Source of the DNA: Desulfobulbaceae bacterium
GTDB taxonomy: Bacteria; Desulfobacterota; Desulfobulbia; Desulfobulbales; Desulfocapsaceae
DNA: 64,000 nucleotides
Direction of reading: 5' to 3'
Assembly (NCBI GenBank): GCA_024227155.1
Contig: JAAELB010000218.1
Coordinates: 1 to 64,000 of the forward strand
Within the stretch, counting starts at the first letter, position 1. Each line of letters starts with the position of its first letter. Of this stretch, positions 8,566 to 18,431 are shown in pieces. The notes below the pieces were generated by a model that was not told where the DNA came from, did not search any database, and was given only the letters and a program-made list of their open reading frames with translations. The position numbers and the translations under genes are program-made.

Positions 8566-9417
8566 ATGGAAAAATCTATGACTGAAAATGCCAGAATTGG
8601 TATGGTTAATTATCTTAACACCGCGCCGATTCATGAAAAATGGAAAGAAACGGTCCATTGTGACAAGTGGCAATTGGTTGAGGCTCCTCCTGCGGCTCTC
8701 AACAGAAAGCTTTTTGATGGAGATATTGATCTCGGTTTTGTTTCATGCTTTGAGTATGGCGCACACTCTGAAAAATATAAACTGCTATCGGGGTTGTCGA
8801 TAAGTGCAAACGGGCCAGTAGGTTCCGTGTTTCTATTTTCCCACGTTCCCATGGAACAGCTGCATGATGCACCCGTTTTACTCACTTCCCAGTCCGAAAC
8901 CTCAGTGCATCTTGTTAAGATCATACTTGAAGAGTTTAACAAAGTTGTGCCGGTCTATTCTTCTGGTAATATAATGGATGTGGAAAATGGTGAATTCAAA
9001 GCTGTTCTCGCCATTGGGGATGATGCTTTGCGCCTTGTCGAAAAATCGACCTATTTGTATCAGTTTGACTTAGGTGATATCTGGAAACGGGAGACCGGTC
9101 TACCTTTTGTATTTGGAGTTTGCGCCGTAAGAGAAGAATTTTGTGATTCTCACCCAGAAACCCTCGAAAATATACACCGTGAACTCATCCGTTGTCGGGA
9201 CGAAGGCAAAGCCGATCTCGATGCTGTGTGTGAAATCTCCGCTGCTCGTATTCCTCTTTCTAAACAGAAATGCCACGATTACCTCAAGGGTATAGAATAT
9301 GATCTAGCCGGGCAAAAACGAAAAGCTATTGAAAGTTTTTTTGAAATACTCATCAAAAGAGGGGAAATTGACGGGGCCGCGCTGCCGTTAAAGCTCTTTG
9401 TAAATCTCAGTGAATAA
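8566..9417 (+). CDS. mqnA: Chorismate dehydratase (menaquinone biosynthesis)
   Basis: 283 residues from ATG 8566, preceded by GAGG at good spacing; an in-frame TTG at 8557 and an ATG at 8578 are alternatives. MqnA removes water from chorismate to give 3-enolpyruvylbenzoate, the first futalosine-pathway step. Family features include IGMVNYLNTAPI near the start, DIDLGFVSCFEYG, and the LLSGLSISANGPVGSVFLFS segment. The fold is of the periplasmic-binding-protein type, but no signal peptide is seen, as expected for a cytoplasmic enzyme. Only 24 bases separate it from mqnX. Confidence 0.92.
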   Translation: MEKSMTENARIGMVNYLNTAPIHEKWKETVHCDKWQLVEAPPAALNRKLFDGDIDLGFVSCFEYGAHSEKYKLLSGLSISANGPVGSVFLFSHVPMEQLHDAPVLLTSQSETSVHLVKIILEEFNKVVPVYSSGNIMDVENGEFKAVLAIGDDALRLVEKSTYLYQFDLGDIWKRETGLPFVFGVCAVREEFCDSHPETLENIHRELIRCRDEGKADLDAVCEISAARIPLSKQKCHDYLKGIEYDLAGQKRKAIESFFEILIKRGEIDGAALPLKLFVNLSE

Positions 9418-9432
9418 GAAGGCCTGATATCG

Positions 9433-9993
9433 ATGACAAGTCAAAAGCCGAAAATACTTCTCGCTGTCACAGGGGCTACAGGGATGCTTTTTCTCCCCTC
9501 TTTCCTTGAGTCCCTAGCTGAAGTTGACGTTACAGTGCATGGCATCTGTTCAGACGCGGGGCGGGATGTGCTGCAGATGGAACAGGGGATGGAGCCCGAA
9601 GCTCTGCCACTGGTTTCAAGGTGGTTTGCGGCGGCTGATATGGCGGCCTCACCAGCCTCAGGTTCCAGTCATTACCATTCCATGGTTATTCTTCCATGTA
9701 CCATGGGAACCTTGGCGGCAATCGCCGCTGGAATGTCTATTAACCTGATCCACCGTGCTGCAGATGTTATGCTCAAGGAACGGAGAAGACTGGTTCTTGC
9801 TGTCCGCGAAACGCCACTAAATCGAACCCATTTGCAAAATATGCTCACAGTGCATGATGCTGGTGGAGTTATATGCCCAACACTCCCCAGTTATTATTTG
9901 AACCCTACATCCCTTGAAGAAGCAGCAAAGACATATTCATGGAGACTGGCCGACCAATTGGGCCTGGATATACCTGGTAGAAAAAGATGGTAA
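9433..9993 (+). CDS. ubiX: UbiX-like flavin prenyltransferase / flavoprotein
   Basis: 186 residues. UbiX proteins make the prenylated FMN cofactor required by UbiD decarboxylases. The N-terminus KILLAVTGATGMLFLPSFL is the flavin-binding start, and residues ~85-105 (VILPCTMGTLAAIAAGMS) match the conserved UbiX loop. LAVRETPLNRTHLQNM is the typical C-terminal signature. The context suggests it serves the decarboxylation step of futalosine-route menaquinone synthesis. No UbiD partner is encoded in the window. Its last 7 bases overlap the start of the prenyltransferase gene, so the two are translationally linked. Confidence 0.85.
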   Translation: MTSQKPKILLAVTGATGMLFLPSFLESLAEVDVTVHGICSDAGRDVLQMEQGMEPEALPLVSRWFAAADMAASPASGSSHYHSMVILPCTMGTLAAIAAGMSINLIHRAADVMLKERRRLVLAVRETPLNRTHLQNMLTVHDAGGVICPTLPSYYLNPTSLEEAAKTYSWRLADQLGLDIPGRKRW

Positions 9994-10862
9994 AACTCAC
10001 CCCGCTTGTAGAAAAAATTAAAATTCTCCTGGAGATGATTCAGTTCAAACTGACTGTTTTCGCTCTGCCGTTTGCCTTTACCGGTGCGTTTCTGGCGTCC
10101 CGTGGGCTGCCGAAAATGAGCATCCTGTTCTGGGTAATAATAGCCATGGTTGGTGCCAGGACATGTGCCATGGGATTTAATCGCATTGTTGATTACAAGT
10201 TTGATCGCGATAATCCCCGCACTGCCAACAGAGCCCTTCCCGCAGGAGATGTTAAACTGGTGGAAGCGTGGACGATGGTGATTCTAGCCGGCCTTGTATT
10301 TTTCTACGCCTGTTACAATCTCAATAATTTGACACTGTTACTCGCACCACTTGCCCTTGGCCTCACTCTCTTTTATTCCCTAACCAAAAGGTTTACAGCA
10401 TTCTGTCATGTCGTACTTGGTGTTGCTTTAGCCTTTTCGCCGCTGGGTGGTTGGGTAGCGGTACAGGGGAGTCTTGTGGACTATCCATTTGTGCTCTCTC
10501 TTGGAGTTATGTTCTGGGTGGCCGGGTTTGATACAATTTATGCCTGTCTTGACGCAGATTTTGATAAAAAAGTAGGGTTATACTCCCTGCCTTCAAGACT
10601 TGGGAAAAAAAATGCATTTCGGCTTGCCGGTTTTTTTCATATTCTTGCCTTTGTCCTTTTTACCCTCACCGGAGTTGTGGCGGGTTTAAATATTTTCTAT
10701 TATGTCGGGATAATATTGGCAGCGGGCGCCCTCTGTTATCAACATATGCTTGTCAGACCTGAGAATTTGTCCAAAATACACGCTTCATTTTTTTCTATGA
10801 ACGGTTTTATCAGTATTACTCTTTTTATAGCAACCTGGGTTTCTTTGATAACAATGGAATAA
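9987..10862 (+). CDS. mqnP: UbiA-family polyprenyltransferase (menaquinone route)
   Basis: 291 residues with about eight to nine hydrophobic segments, an integral membrane enzyme that attaches the polyprenyl tail to the aromatic headgroup. The first Asp-rich site is FNRIVDYKFDRDNPRT followed by ANRALPAG. The second is YACLDADFDKKVGLYSLP. Both are complete. It overlaps the ubiX-like gene by 7 bases. The product resembles the 4-hydroxybenzoate octaprenyltransferase subgroup found beside mqn genes, so the substrate is probably a naphthoate intermediate. That specificity is inferred from context. Confidence 0.88.
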   Translation: MVKLTPLVEKIKILLEMIQFKLTVFALPFAFTGAFLASRGLPKMSILFWVIIAMVGARTCAMGFNRIVDYKFDRDNPRTANRALPAGDVKLVEAWTMVILAGLVFFYACYNLNNLTLLLAPLALGLTLFYSLTKRFTAFCHVVLGVALAFSPLGGWVAVQGSLVDYPFVLSLGVMFWVAGFDTIYACLDADFDKKVGLYSLPSRLGKKNAFRLAGFFHILAFVLFTLTGVVAGLNIFYYVGIILAAGALCYQHMLVRPENLSKIHASFFSMNGFISITLFIATWVSLITME

Positions 10863-10872
10863 ATTAAAGTTT

Positions 10873-11742
10873 ATGGTACTGGTTCGTATTCTGATACTGT
10901 TGTGCATTGTTTGCCAGCCGATTGGTGTCGTCGCCGCTGAAGGTGAAAAAATAGTTTACCCCCTTGGCGTTATTAAACTAGAGCTGTCAGGCATTGGTTA
11001 CCCGGAATTTGAGCTGCTGCACTATGATGTCTCCTGGAGTGGGGGGATAAAAATAGGTGAACTGCACTTAGAGGTAAAGAGGCTCTCCGGTGTTGAGAAC
11101 GGTCATGAAATAAGGGCGCTCGTAACTACAAAAGGGGGGGCAGTTAACCTCTTTTACCCGATCAATGACCTCCATGTGACAAAGGTTAAGGGGGCCAAAA
11201 AACTTCCTTACCACTATGAAATCTGGCAGGAGGAAGGGTACAGTTACCGAGCCCACAGGCTGCTTGAGTACGATCAGGTGAAGTGGATTGTTACATATTT
11301 GAAAAACGATACACTTGAGGGAGAATACTCCCTTGAGGGCGAAACTAACAATGAGTTTTCTTCATTTTTTAACAGCCGCTTGATGGAATTTAAATTGGGG
11401 CAGCCGTTTACAGTCCCCACTTTTGCTGATAAAAAGAGGACTGAGGTTGCTGTATATCCCATAGAGAAAAAGATAATTAAGGGTACAATTATAGGCGATG
11501 TATTCACTACGGCTATTATGCCCATTATGAAGTTTAAAGGTCTGTATGAGAAGAAAGGGGATACTGTTATCTGGTATACGGACGATGAGTGCCGGGTGCC
11601 GGTGAAGATTAATTCGAAAATCGCTATTGGATCTCTCACCGCCACCCTTAGAGAATACAAAAATCCCGCGTGTAAATTATATCCAAATCATTACAAACGT
11701 AAATCTGTCACTGAGCAGAAGCAGGAGGAATCAATAAAATGA
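10873..11742 (+). CDS. DUF3108 domain protein, exported
   Basis: 289 residues. The first ~22 residues form a signal peptide (LVRILILLCIVCQPIGVVAA). The remainder is beta-rich and matches the DUF3108 pattern, with HYDVSWSGGIKIGELHLEV near the start and IKFKGLYEKK-like and CRVPVKINSKIAIGSL segments near the end. The molecular role of DUF3108 is not established. Proteins of this family are thought to be periplasmic or outer-membrane associated. It lies 10 bases after mqnP and overlaps purC by four bases (ATGA), so it is part of the operon, though nothing ties it chemically to menaquinone. Confidence 0.8.
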   Translation: MVLVRILILLCIVCQPIGVVAAEGEKIVYPLGVIKLELSGIGYPEFELLHYDVSWSGGIKIGELHLEVKRLSGVENGHEIRALVTTKGGAVNLFYPINDLHVTKVKGAKKLPYHYEIWQEEGYSYRAHRLLEYDQVKWIVTYLKNDTLEGEYSLEGETNNEFSSFFNSRLMEFKLGQPFTVPTFADKKRTEVAVYPIEKKIIKGTIIGDVFTTAIMPIMKFKGLYEKKGDTVIWYTDDECRVPVKINSKIAIGSLTATLREYKNPACKLYPNHYKRKSVTEQKQEESIK

Positions 11743-12632
11743 CCAATACCGTATCTTTAACCGATTTCCCGGACCTCACTCTTGTACACCGAGGAAAAGT
11801 CCGTGATATGTATGAAATTCCAGGCCATGATGACAAACTCCTCATGGTGGCATCTGATCGTATTTCCGCCTACGATGTGATTATGGATAACCCCATTCCC
11901 GGCAAAGGTGCTGTTTTGACTCAACTTTCACTCTTCTGGTTCGAGTTGTTGGGAGACATCGTTGAAAATCATCTCATAACAGCAGACGTGAACGACTATC
12001 CAGAGCTTTGCAAACCCTATGCAAAGGAGCTTGAGGGACGGTCAATGCTGGTGAAAAAGACCAAACCGTTACCAATTGAATGTATTGTTCGGGGGTATAT
12101 CTCGGGATCGTTCTGGAGTGCCTATAAAAAAGATACCGTGGTTTGCGGTTTTCAATTACCGGAAAACATGAAAGAATCAGATCAGTTTCCGGCAGTTCTT
12201 TTTACCCCGTCAACCAAGGCTGAACTCGGCGATCATGACGAGAATATCTCCGTTGAACGAATGGAAGAAATTGTCGGTAAAGACAAAGCCAGGCAAATTT
12301 CTGAAATCAGCACAGCCCTGTACAAAAGAGCTTCAGAGTATGCACGTACCAAGGGAATTATCATCGCCGACACTAAATTTGAACTTGGCGAACTAGACGG
12401 TAGACTTATACTGATTGATGAGGTCCTTACCCCGGATTCTTCAAGGTTTTGGCCAGTTGATAAATACGAAGCAGGAAAATCTCAGCCAAGTTTTGATAAG
12501 CAGTTCCTCAGAGATTATCTCTCAGGGCTTGATTGGGATAAAAATCCTCCCGCCCCGGAACTTCCAGCTGAGATAATTGCTAAGACAAAAGAGAGGTATA
12601 AGGAAGCAGTTGATCGTATTGTCTCAAAATAG
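11739..12632 (+). CDS. purC: Phosphoribosylaminoimidazole-succinocarboxamide synthase
   Basis: 297 residues, the size of the longer (yeast-like) SAICAR synthase form. It condenses CAIR with aspartate using ATP in purine synthesis. Visible motifs are RGKVRDMYEI near the N-terminus, MVASDRISAYDVIM, ECIVRGYISGSFWSAY, and the LIDEVLTPDSSRFWP active-site segment. The start overlaps the DUF3108 stop by four bases and has a strong AGGAGG ribosome-binding site. No other purine gene is nearby, so it seems to be carried along at the end of the menaquinone operon. Confidence 0.95.
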   Translation: MTNTVSLTDFPDLTLVHRGKVRDMYEIPGHDDKLLMVASDRISAYDVIMDNPIPGKGAVLTQLSLFWFELLGDIVENHLITADVNDYPELCKPYAKELEGRSMLVKKTKPLPIECIVRGYISGSFWSAYKKDTVVCGFQLPENMKESDQFPAVLFTPSTKAELGDHDENISVERMEEIVGKDKARQISEISTALYKRASEYARTKGIIIADTKFELGELDGRLILIDEVLTPDSSRFWPVDKYEAGKSQPSFDKQFLRDYLSGLDWDKNPPAPELPAEIIAKTKERYKEAVDRIVSK

Positions 12633-12654
12633 CATTACCTTCTATGTAGTACAG

Positions 12655-12748
12655 TGTCTTACAGCTTATTTTTTGTGTAATAAAGAAAAATAAGCTGTAA
12701 GCATAGAGATACTTATCCCGTCTTACCTCCCGTTTAACGGGGTTAGCG
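12655..12748. repeat. Dispersed hairpin repeat, copy E (strong stem after purC)
   Basis: Inverted relative to copy B. Its inner stem is a perfect 16-bp inverted repeat, CTTACAGCTTATTTTT (12658-12673) with AAAAATAAGCTGTAAG (12686-12701) and a 12-base loop. The reverse complement reads CTAACCCCGTTAAACGGG, then GACGGGATAAGTATCT, matching the left module of copies A and B. The hairpin begins 26 bases after the purC stop and may terminate that operon. Confidence 0.75.
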
Positions 12749-13055
12749 GATAGACCTTCCGTTTTAGCCATTAAAAACATATCACTTGACTTTAGATTCG
12801 TGCATAAAGACAATGAATGAGCCCGTTGATTTAATGCCTTTTCGCCCAATCTCTTCGTTAAACCAAAAATTTTATCCTCCGGTAAGCGAGGCACGAGACT
12901 CCGAGATATCAATTATATGCCTGTGGTAAATTTTTTTGTTTGCCTCGATATTGAACAAAAATGCTATTAAATCAACAGACTCATGAATCGTGTCTAAATC
13001 ATCTGTTCCCTGCTCGGGAATAACTTTTATCTCTTTTTTGCAAAAGGAATTTTCT
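12749..13055. other. Intergenic stretch before the chemoreceptor gene
   Basis: About 300 bases with no convincing gene. Weak minus-strand frames exist here but lack ribosome-binding sites and recognisable content. The ribosome-binding site AAAGGAA for the chemoreceptor is at its right end. Confidence 0.4.
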
Positions 13056-15104
13056 ATGAAGAACATCAAACTTGGAGTCAAACTGGTGGGAGGGTTTATT
13101 CTCACGGCTGTGATTATTCTCGCCGTTGGTATCACTGCTATGAAACAGCAGTCGAGTCTCGCCCATATACAGGAAGAGTTGGCCACGGAGGATCTACCGG
13201 CGGTCCAGAATATGCTGACAATTAAAAGCGAGGCTGCCGCCATTGCCAGTTTAATGCGGACCCTGCTTACCCCCTATGCGACCAAGGAGCAACGGGAATC
13301 GGCTCATCAGGGACTACTTGATGCAAGAAAGGTGTATGGTGCTGCCAAGAAGGAGTTTGTGGCTCTGGAATTTTTTAAAACTGTGGAGCCGGAATGGAAT
13401 GATTTTTCAGACAACATTGGCAAATGGGTTGTGGCTAACAACAAGGCGGTGGAGTTGTCTAAGGGACTGATTGCATCTGATATGGTTAATCCGACCCGTT
13501 TGAACGACTATATGAATGAGTTTGAGATTGCTCATAATGGGCTTCTTACCAAATTAGGTAAACTCCTTCTCTTTGATGAGACTTTTCAGGGAGGGACTGA
13601 TGGAACGGCCTGCTCTCTAGGGAAATGGTTGAGCAATGTGGATACGAAAAATCCAAAAATTTTGGCTCTGGTAAACCAGCTGCGACCCATTCATCTAAAG
13701 CTGCACGGGAAGGTTGCTGAGATAAAATCACATGTTGCTCAAAAGCTTCCCTCACGTGCTAAGGATGTTATGCTGAACCAGCTGTACCCTTTATCTGATC
13801 AGGTCTTTGACCTTGTTGCGCAGGTGAAAGCTGTCAGTGACGTTGCCTATGCAACCTTTGTGGAAATGAATAAATTGCTCCTTGAGAATGCAGCAGTACA
13901 CCAGAATAATACCTTTTTAGCTATGGATAAGATTGTACAAAAAGCGGAGCAGGAAGCCCATAACATGGTTGAGCAGGGAGAGAGGATACGCAGGACCAGT
14001 ACTATTGTTACCTCTGTTGGAATTGGTGTTGGAGTGTTACTTGCCCTGGTTTTAGGATTCACACTCACCCTGATGATCACCAAACCCCTACGTAAAGGTG
14101 TTGAATTATCAAAGGCCATGGCCGCTGGAGACATGACAAGAACCATGGATGTTGATCAAAAAGATGAAATTGGTGTGCTTGCTCAGTCGCTCAATGACAT
14201 GGCTGTTAATCTTCGCAAGATGATCACTGATGTCGGTAGCGGGGTTAACAGTGTTGACGATTCTTCTAACAAGCTGGCAACAATTTCAGACGATATGTCC
14301 TCGGGGGCACAGGATACCGCCAACAGATCAGGCCAGGTTGCTTCTGCAGCAGAAGAGATGAGCGCTAACCAGAACACTGTGGCGGCGGCAATGGAACAGG
14401 CTTCTGTCAATGTTAATATGGTTGCAGCAGCCGCAGAGGAGATGAGCGCCACAATTACGGAGATTGCGCAAAATTCCACCCGCGGTAAAGAAATTACCAG
14501 CCAGGCCGTTAGCCAGTCCAAGAAGGCATCGGAGCGGGTGGATGAACTGGGTAGGGCTGCGGATGAAATCAACAAGGTGACTGAGGTTATCACCGAAATT
14601 TCGGAACAGACCAATCTCCTGGCCCTCAACGCTACTATTGAAGCTGCCCGTGCCGGGGAGGCGGGGAAAGGTTTTGCTGTGGTGGCAAATGAGATAAAAG
14701 ATCTGGCTAAGCAGACAGCTGAGGCCACTTTGGATATAAAAAATAAAATTCAGGGGATTCAGCAGGCGACCGGTATAACAGTAACGGAGATTAATGAAAT
14801 TTCCTCGGTTATTAACGATATTGACCAGATAGTCGCCACCATCGCCACAGCCGTGGAAGAGCAGACCGCAACCACGAGAGAGATAGCTGAAAACGTCAAC
14901 CAGGCTTCCAGTGGAATCACCGAAGTGAACGAGAATGTTGCTCAATCGTCGACGGTATCTGAGGAAATTGCCGCTGATATTGCGGAGGTGAACAATAGCG
15001 CCAATGAAATGAATATGGCCAGTTCCCAGGTAAAAGATAGGGCCGGAGATCTCTCTGGTATAGCCGACGATCTGAAAGCGATGGTTGCCAAATTTAAGGT
15101 ATGA
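13056..15104 (+). CDS. Methyl-accepting chemotaxis protein with CZB-like sensory region
   Basis: 682 residues from ATG 13056, preceded by AAAGGAA; upstream in-frame codons from 12990 lack support. TM1 is at ~10-29 and TM2 at ~315-338, so ~285 residues are periplasmic. Around residues 180-217 that region contains CSLGKW followed by H..LH, which resembles the chemoreceptor zinc-binding (CZB) motif. A HAMP domain follows TM2. The cytoplasmic signalling tip near 515-560 has the canonical [20 protein letters not shown] and [15 protein letters not shown] segments. It should relay a periplasmic signal to CheA/CheW. No other che genes are in the window. Ala/Glu/Gln-rich heptads on both sides of the tip are the methylation helices. 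Confidence 0.92.
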   Translation: MKNIKLGVKLVGGFILTAVIILAVGITAMKQQSSLAHIQEELATEDLPAVQNMLTIKSEAAAIASLMRTLLTPYATKEQRESAHQGLLDARKVYGAAKKEFVALEFFKTVEPEWNDFSDNIGKWVVANNKAVELSKGLIASDMVNPTRLNDYMNEFEIAHNGLLTKLGKLLLFDETFQGGTDGTACSLGKWLSNVDTKNPKILALVNQLRPIHLKLHGKVAEIKSHVAQKLPSRAKDVMLNQLYPLSDQVFDLVAQVKAVSDVAYATFVEMNKLLLENAAVHQNNTFLAMDKIVQKAEQEAHNMVEQGERIRRTSTIVTSVGIGVGVLLALVLGFTLTLMITKPLRKGVELSKAMAAGDMTRTMDVDQKDEIGVLAQSLNDMAVNLRKMITDVGSGVNSVDDSSNKLATISDDMSSGAQDTANRSGQVASAAEEMSANQNTVAAAMEQASVNVNMVAAAAEEMSATITEIAQNSTRGKEITSQAVSQSKKASERVDELGRAADEINKVTEVITEISEQTNLLALNATIEAARAGEAGKGFAVVANEIKDLAKQTAEATLDIKNKIQGIQQATGITVTEINEISSVINDIDQIVATIATAVEEQTATTREIAENVNQASSGITEVNENVAQSSTVSEEIAADIAEVNNSANEMNMASSQVKDRAGDLSGIADDLKAMVAKFKV

Positions 15105-15209
15105 TATTGAGGCTGGAGGTTTATTTTCTCTGGTAAATTACTTTTTATAAAGGGAGAACCGTTACTTTTGTAACGGACTCTCATGGGAGAGATAGTTTGC
15201 CAGGCGTTT

Positions 15210-17600
15210 TTAGCTCCTCCTACCAGATTTCATACAGGGTAACCGTATGATAAAGGTGCTTCCTTTGTCAATTTCTGATATCACATCCATGGTTCCGCCA
15301 TGGTTTTCGGTGACGATGAAATAGGAAACTGATAAACCAAGACCTGTGCCGACTCCCACCGGTTTTGTAGTGAAAAAAGGTTCAAAAATCCGTTTCAGGA
15401 TAGATGGATCGATTCCAGGACCATTGTCTTCAATTTCCATGCGTAACATTTTGCAGGAAGCCTCTTTTTTTATCCTTAAAGTGAATTGAGGCTCATGGTG
15501 GTAATCCTTTTGGTCTATTCCACATGTTGCATACATGGCCTGGGCTCCGTTGGTCAGTATATTGAGCAGGACCTGCTGGATTTTTCCGGCTTCGCATAAA
15601 ATAAAAGGCAGGTCTTTTTCATACTCTTTTTTGATGACAATGGACTTGAAATCATATTGTTTTTTCAAATCATAGTTTGTTTTTGCTAGCTCCAGACTCT
15701 TGTCCATCAATTGTGCCATATCATGGGTGGAAAAGGACGAATCTCCTTTTCTTGCAAAGTTGAGCATATTATCAACAATAGAGGTGATACTCATCCCGGA
15801 ATCGGTGATGGACTGTAGTATTCGGGGGATTTTTCGCAGGGTCATAAACTGTTGAATGGTTTCTATATCGGTACCGGCCTCTTTTGCTGCCTTTACATTG
15901 GCTGGAATTGTCGGATCGCCAAGGCGGTTGTTTAACACCTGGGTGTTCTGGATAACCCCGGCAAGTGGATTGTTTATCTCATGTGCCATGCCGGCTGCAA
16001 GTGCCCCCACTGAAAGCATTTTTTCATTCTGAATCAGGGTCTCTTCCATGCGGATTTTTTCGGTCACATCATCAATTCGGATAACCGCGCCTTTCAGGCC
16101 CTGAGTAATTAAAGGGTACACGGTTATGTCTTCGAACCGTTTCTGGCCATTTCCTGTGGCAAATGCGGCTTTCATAATATATTGAGTTCTCCCCGTTTTA
16201 AGGCTTTCTCCAATTCTGGGGAGATGGGTTTTGAAGTGCGGCAACAGGGTTGAAATTTTTGTACCCACCGCCTCTTCCCTGGGGATTGCGCTAATTTCTC
16301 TAGCTTTTTCATTCCATAGGGTGACAATGTTTTGGGAATCCACACCAATTAAGGTGGAGGGCATGGAATCAATAATGCTGGAAAGATAATTTTTCAAACT
16401 GTCCAATTCCAGTTCTGTCTGCCTTCTCATTCCTATTTCTGAAATTAATTCCCTGCGGTAGGTATCGAGTTTGTCTATGAACACATTGAAACTGCGTGAC
16501 AGTTGACCAAGTTCGTCATTGGTCAGGGTGTCCATTTTTGATGTCCAGTCGCCCTGGGCCCCTTTTTCAAAACGGCGTACAAATGCTGTTAAGGGCCGTG
16601 TAATAGACATGCCCAAGGCCAAGGCAGCTATAGCACTGATACTGATAGCCAGCAGCAGAATCAATAAAAAAGTTTTCTGCATCTCATACAACGGGGAAAA
16701 CACTTCCTTAGTATAGGATGATGAAGCGATAATCCAGTTAAATTGGGGAATAGAGTCAAACGCGACAAATTTTTTCCTGGCCTGACTTTCCGAAGGGTTT
16801 TTCCAGTAATAGGTGAGGAACCCCTTTTTTTGCCGGATCATTTCCCTGACAATGGGCAACCCTTCTTCACCTTTTATGTTGAGAATATTATCTCTTAATT
16901 CCGGGTGAATAAGTGAATTTCCTTTGGTGTCAAAAATGAAAGAGTAGCCGGTTTTTCCAAAGGTCAATCCCAGGATGCGTTTTTTAAAATCGTCGACAGT
17001 GACCAGCTTTGAGAACTCGGATTTGTAGGAGGACACTGAAATAATCCAGTCCCAGGGTTGAAAATACGTCATATAAAGGGCTTTGGCTCTTACCTTCTGG
17101 TCGTCTGGGTTTTGCCAGTGGTATTCAAGGTAGCCTTCTTTTGCGCTGATCTGGGTCTGGATGAATTTCCATTGGGAGAGATCACTTCCGAGGACCCCGG
17201 ATTTGGGATGGACAACGGCCTTTCCATGGCTGTCAATGCAGTATATATAGCCGGTTTCTCCGACACTCTGGCTCTGCATGACCTGGATGGCTTTTTCCCG
17301 GGCCTGTTCCCGGCTTATGTTTCCACTTAGATAGGACTGGTGAAAGAGCTGGATGATTTCCCTGTTTTTTTCGGCAATTGCCCTTAAGTGATTTTTTATG
17401 GAAACCTTTGCCGTGGTTTCCACCATATCCGTGATGGTCTGATTGGATTTGTTCAGTTCTTCCTGGATACGATGCTTGAGATTCTTTTTGGTATTATAGA
17501 AGAGCAGGGCGAAGCTTAAGGTGAATATGATCAGGGATATGAGAGCATAGGTCAGGAAAAGTTTAAATTTTAAGGAAAGATTTTGAAAAAATGTTCTCAA
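15210..17600 (-). CDS. Membrane sensor histidine kinase: tandem Cache, HAMP, PAS, HisKA, HATPase
   Basis: 796 residues. TM1 is ~9-30 and TM2 ~305-330. The periplasmic part holds two similar single-Cache modules, each with a GxTGYxxxxDxxGxxxxHP-like core (GETGYIYCIDSHGKAVVHP and GKTGYSFIFDTKGNSLIHP). These probably bind small organic ligands. HAMP follows at ~330-385 and PAS at ~400-520. The dimerisation box GALAAGMAHEINNPLAGV supplies the phosphorylated His near 540. The ATPase domain has MEIEDNGPGIDP and GVGTGLGLSVSY. It faces the chemoreceptor gene convergently. No cognate regulator is adjacent. Confidence 0.92.
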   Translation of the reverse strand: MRTFFQNLSLKFKLFLTYALISLIIFTLSFALLFYNTKKNLKHRIQEELNKSNQTITDMVETTAKVSIKNHLRAIAEKNREIIQLFHQSYLSGNISREQAREKAIQVMQSQSVGETGYIYCIDSHGKAVVHPKSGVLGSDLSQWKFIQTQISAKEGYLEYHWQNPDDQKVRAKALYMTYFQPWDWIISVSSYKSEFSKLVTVDDFKKRILGLTFGKTGYSFIFDTKGNSLIHPELRDNILNIKGEEGLPIVREMIRQKKGFLTYYWKNPSESQARKKFVAFDSIPQFNWIIASSSYTKEVFSPLYEMQKTFLLILLLAISISAIAALALGMSITRPLTAFVRRFEKGAQGDWTSKMDTLTNDELGQLSRSFNVFIDKLDTYRRELISEIGMRRQTELELDSLKNYLSSIIDSMPSTLIGVDSQNIVTLWNEKAREISAIPREEAVGTKISTLLPHFKTHLPRIGESLKTGRTQYIMKAAFATGNGQKRFEDITVYPLITQGLKGAVIRIDDVTEKIRMEETLIQNEKMLSVGALAAGMAHEINNPLAGVIQNTQVLNNRLGDPTIPANVKAAKEAGTDIETIQQFMTLRKIPRILQSITDSGMSITSIVDNMLNFARKGDSSFSTHDMAQLMDKSLELAKTNYDLKKQYDFKSIVIKKEYEKDLPFILCEAGKIQQVLLNILTNGAQAMYATCGIDQKDYHHEPQFTLRIKKEASCKMLRMEIEDNGPGIDPSILKRIFEPFFTTKPVGVGTGLGLSVSYFIVTENHGGTMDVISEIDKGSTFIIRLPCMKSGRRS

Positions 17601-17667
17601 ATTAAGTATTTCCTCAGCTCCATTATTCTTATAAGTTTCGTTTTTGCACCTTGCTTTTTAGAGCCAG

Positions 17668-18135
17668 TCATTCATCAAGGCATATGAAGCGATAGAGGAA
17701 TGGTGTTTTTAAGGTGCCAATCGCAATGACATCGCCATCATTGAGAACTGAAGAACCACCATTATCTTCGCCGCCAACACTATTTCCCCCAACCCTCGTT
17801 CCACAGTTACTTCCCCGATCGACTAATACGTAATTGCTGCCATCTTTTTCTATACTCAGGTGTTCACGGGAAATGTTCAGCAGCGGTCCCTGATCAATCA
17901 GGTATAGATTGTTGTTGGGTTCCTGGTTGTTGATGAGAGGTCGTTCGAGTCGCTCTATTTTGCCATTTATTGTCCTGACACGGGATTCACGACCAATACG
18001 AAACGGATACTTTCTGATAACAATGAACTCATCAATCCGTTGTCCTATGGGCACTGCCTCCAGAGCTTCAGTTGTGAGTGCCTTGAGTACTGCACGCGGT
18101 GTTATCCTCTCTAAAATTTCCTGTTTTTCATCCAT
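17668..18135 (-). CDS. FHA domain protein
   Basis: 155 residues from ATG 18135; a TTG at 18150 is less likely. Residues ~55-150 form a forkhead-associated domain that binds phosphothreonine. Its core signatures are FRIGRESRV, ISREHLSIE, the DRGSNCGTRVGG loop, and LNDGDVIAIG. The FHA core carries an insertion between its GRES and SREH motifs. The N-terminal 50 residues are of unknown function. It lies just upstream of the histidine kinase on the same strand (67-base gap), so the two may be co-transcribed and functionally linked. That link is inference. Confidence 0.85.
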   Translation of the reverse strand: MDEKQEILERITPRAVLKALTTEALEAVPIGQRIDEFIVIRKYPFRIGRESRVRTINGKIERLERPLINNQEPNNNLYLIDQGPLLNISREHLSIEKDGSNYVLVDRGSNCGTRVGGNSVGGEDNGGSSVLNDGDVIAIGTLKTPFLYRFICLDE

Positions 18136-18431
18136 ATAATCAACCCGCAAAAATTCAATGACCAGATGTCATTAAACGTAATGGAATAAAACAACTACGT
18201 CCGGCTCAATACCTTTAACAGCAATAGAGTATCGGTTTCTGTATAATATTACAAATATTTTTCCTGTGGTGTTGTCATTACTGTTTTTTAATTTCGACAC
18301 TTGTCACAGGATACAACATGATTGTGCGATCGTTTCTGTGATTGAAGAACTTAATTTGACTTTGGTATCTAAACAATTGATAATTGAGGCTGAGGTGTCA
18401 AATTATAAGATAAATATTGAAGCGTTCAAAC

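Noticed and set aside
12580..12912. Minus-strand frame of 110 codons between purC and the chemoreceptor
   Set aside because: It runs through repeat copy E and has no recognisable domain or ribosome-binding site.
14183..14945. Long minus-strand frames opposite the chemoreceptor gene
   Set aside because: They are antisense to Ala-rich helical coding sequence, which opens frames by composition.
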